Positions 48,233 through 48,980 of a stretch of DNA of 48,980 nt are shown piece by piece. The first letter of the stretch is position 1, and each line of letters opens with the position of its first letter. The stretch is from an uncultured Collinsella sp. (GTDB taxonomy: Bacteria > Actinomycetota > Coriobacteriia > Coriobacteriales > Coriobacteriaceae). A program made the position numbers and the translations under genes. Location: positions 1 through 48,980 of the forward strand of contig URIA01000010.1 in assembly GCA_900547765.1 (NCBI GenBank). The letters are read 5' to 3'. Below the pieces are notes generated by a model, which had not been told where the DNA came from, ran no database searches, and saw only the letters and a program-made list of their open reading frames with translations.

Positions 48233-48284
48233 TTGGTGCAAGGGGGACAGGTTACTTTGCACCAACATGGTGCAAAAGGGACAG
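48233..48284. repeat. REP-like palindrome with tandem half-copy after the ROK gene
   Basis: TTGGTGCAA (48233-48241) pairs with TTGCACCAA (48257-48265), enclosing GGGGGACAGGTTACT. A second half, TGGTGCAAAAGGGACAG, follows at 48268-48284. The element abuts the ROK stop codon (48230-48232). Confidence 0.8.
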
Positions 48285-48400
48285 CCTTGGCCCCCGTGCC
48301 TGCGCCCCAAAATATGCCGTGGCCCTTCCGTCTGCGAAGGCTCGGCATCGGCGTGCTACCATAGCTACGTCCAAGTACACATATCAAGTGGAGGATATCC

Positions 48401-48980
48401 ATGGCAAACGTTCTTGTCTTTGGTCACCAGAACCCCGATAACGACGCCATCATGAGCGCCGTCGTCCTGTCCCAGCTGCTCAACCAGGTTGAGTATGCCG
48501 GCAACACCTACGAGGCCTGCGCCCTTGGTCAGCTTCCGGCCGAGTCCGCCAAGCTGCTTGCCGACGCCGGCATTGCCGAGCCCCGCGTGATCGAGTCCGT
48601 CGAGGCCGGTCAGCTCGTCGTTCTCACCGACCACAACGAGTCTGCCCAGTCCGTCGCCGGTCTTAAGGACGCCACGGTCTTTGGCGTTGTCGACCATCAC
48701 CGCATCGGCGACTTCGAGACCGCCGGCCCGCTGCATTACATCTGCCTGCCCTGGGGCTCCAGCTGCACCATCGTCACCAAGCTCGCCGGCGTGCTCGGCG
48801 TTGAGCTTTCCGACGTCCAGGCCAAGCTGCTGCTCTCGGCCATGATGACCGACACGCTCATGCTCAAGAGCCCCACCACCACCGATGTCGACCGCGCCGT
48901 TGCCGCCAAGCTCGGCGAGCAGGTGGGCGTCGACCCGGTCAAGTTTGGCATGGAGGTCTTCCTCACCCGTCCGTCCGGCT
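48401..48980 (+). CDS. ppaC: Manganese-dependent inorganic pyrophosphatase, DHH family (partial)
   Basis: The window ends after 193 residues; the full family length is about 305-310. It hydrolyses pyrophosphate in the cytoplasm, pulling biosynthetic reactions forward. Metal ligands of the DHH domain are seen: FGHQNPDND (His9, Asp13, Asp15) and VVDHHRIGDF. SSCTIVTKLAG and ILLSAMMTDT-like LLLSAMMTDTLMLKSPT complete the N-terminal domain. GGAGGATATCC precedes the ATG at 48401. The C-terminal DHHA2 domain is missing because of the window edge. Confidence 0.95.
   Translation, partial: MANVLVFGHQNPDNDAIMSAVVLSQLLNQVEYAGNTYEACALGQLPAESAKLLADAGIAEPRVIESVEAGQLVVLTDHNESAQSVAGLKDATVFGVVDHHRIGDFETAGPLHYICLPWGSSCTIVTKLAGVLGVELSDVQAKLLLSAMMTDTLMLKSPTTTDVDRAVAAKLGEQVGVDPVKFGMEVFLTRPSG

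Overview
This window is high-GC bacterial DNA and looks like a Coriobacteriia (Actinomycetota) chromosome, most probably Collinsella or a close relative. That assignment is inferred from gene content and codon use, not from a database search. In favour are the strong G/C third-position bias, the mazG - enolase - FtsB-like - Ppx/GppA gene order typical of actinobacteria, the short HisG with a HisZ module, the small RDAC-type protein in the his operon, and GGGGACAG-core palindromes in many gaps. No phage, integrase, IS transposase, rRNA or CRISPR array was found. Coding density is high throughout.

Layout. 1-1077: end of a SIS-domain sugar isomerase/deglycase and a sugar-phosphate epimerase. 1248-10492: a complete histidine pathway. 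One polypeptide carries HisZ and HisG, followed by hisD, hisC, hisB, hisH, hisA, hisF, hisI, a 75-residue RDAC-like protein and hisE. A PHP-type histidinol phosphatase converges from the other strand, so all ten steps are encoded here. 10833-16257: a stand-alone LarC C-terminal domain, a YfcE-like phosphoesterase, mazG, eno, an FtsB/DivIC-like divisome protein and Ppx/GppA. 16270-18711: palindromes, an AAA/DUF4143 ATPase with three 33-bp tandem repeats upstream, tRNA-Leu(TAA), and a membrane-anchored helical protein. 18875-22249: a solitary GatB-like PTS IIB, a VOC protein, and a DUF4342 protein with an OmpR-type two-component system.

22577-28162: a MutT/Nudix hydrolase convergent with a large PLD-helicase-DUF3427 protein (possibly a defence or repair pair), a small membrane protein, a metallophosphoesterase and glutamyl-Q tRNA(Asp) synthetase. 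28675-34429: a DUF2207 membrane protein, a GNAT acetyltransferase, purH and an unrecognised conserved-looking protein. 34448-38033: a PucR/CdaR-type regulator divergent from an ornithine-cyclodeaminase-family enzyme and an aminotransferase. 38204-44928: a BceRS-like two-component system, a universal stress protein, undecaprenyl-diphosphatase with an unusual acidic loop, and PcrA/UvrD with disordered insertions. 45211-48980: mannose-6-phosphate isomerase with a GntR/UTRA regulator, a ROK sugar kinase, and the start of a Mn-dependent inorganic pyrophosphatase.

The non-coding part is unusually structured. At least nine short palindromes share a GGGGACAG-like core, but their arms differ from locus to locus. 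Three larger nested cruciforms and several long inverted repeats also occupy gene junctions, and some supply the stop codons of the neighbouring genes. The strongest leads are the HisZ-HisG fusion, these core-conserved/arm-variable palindromes, the PLD-helicase-DUF3427/Nudix locus, the divergent PucR-OCD-aminotransferase unit, and the 33-bp repeat array in front of the AAA ATPase.
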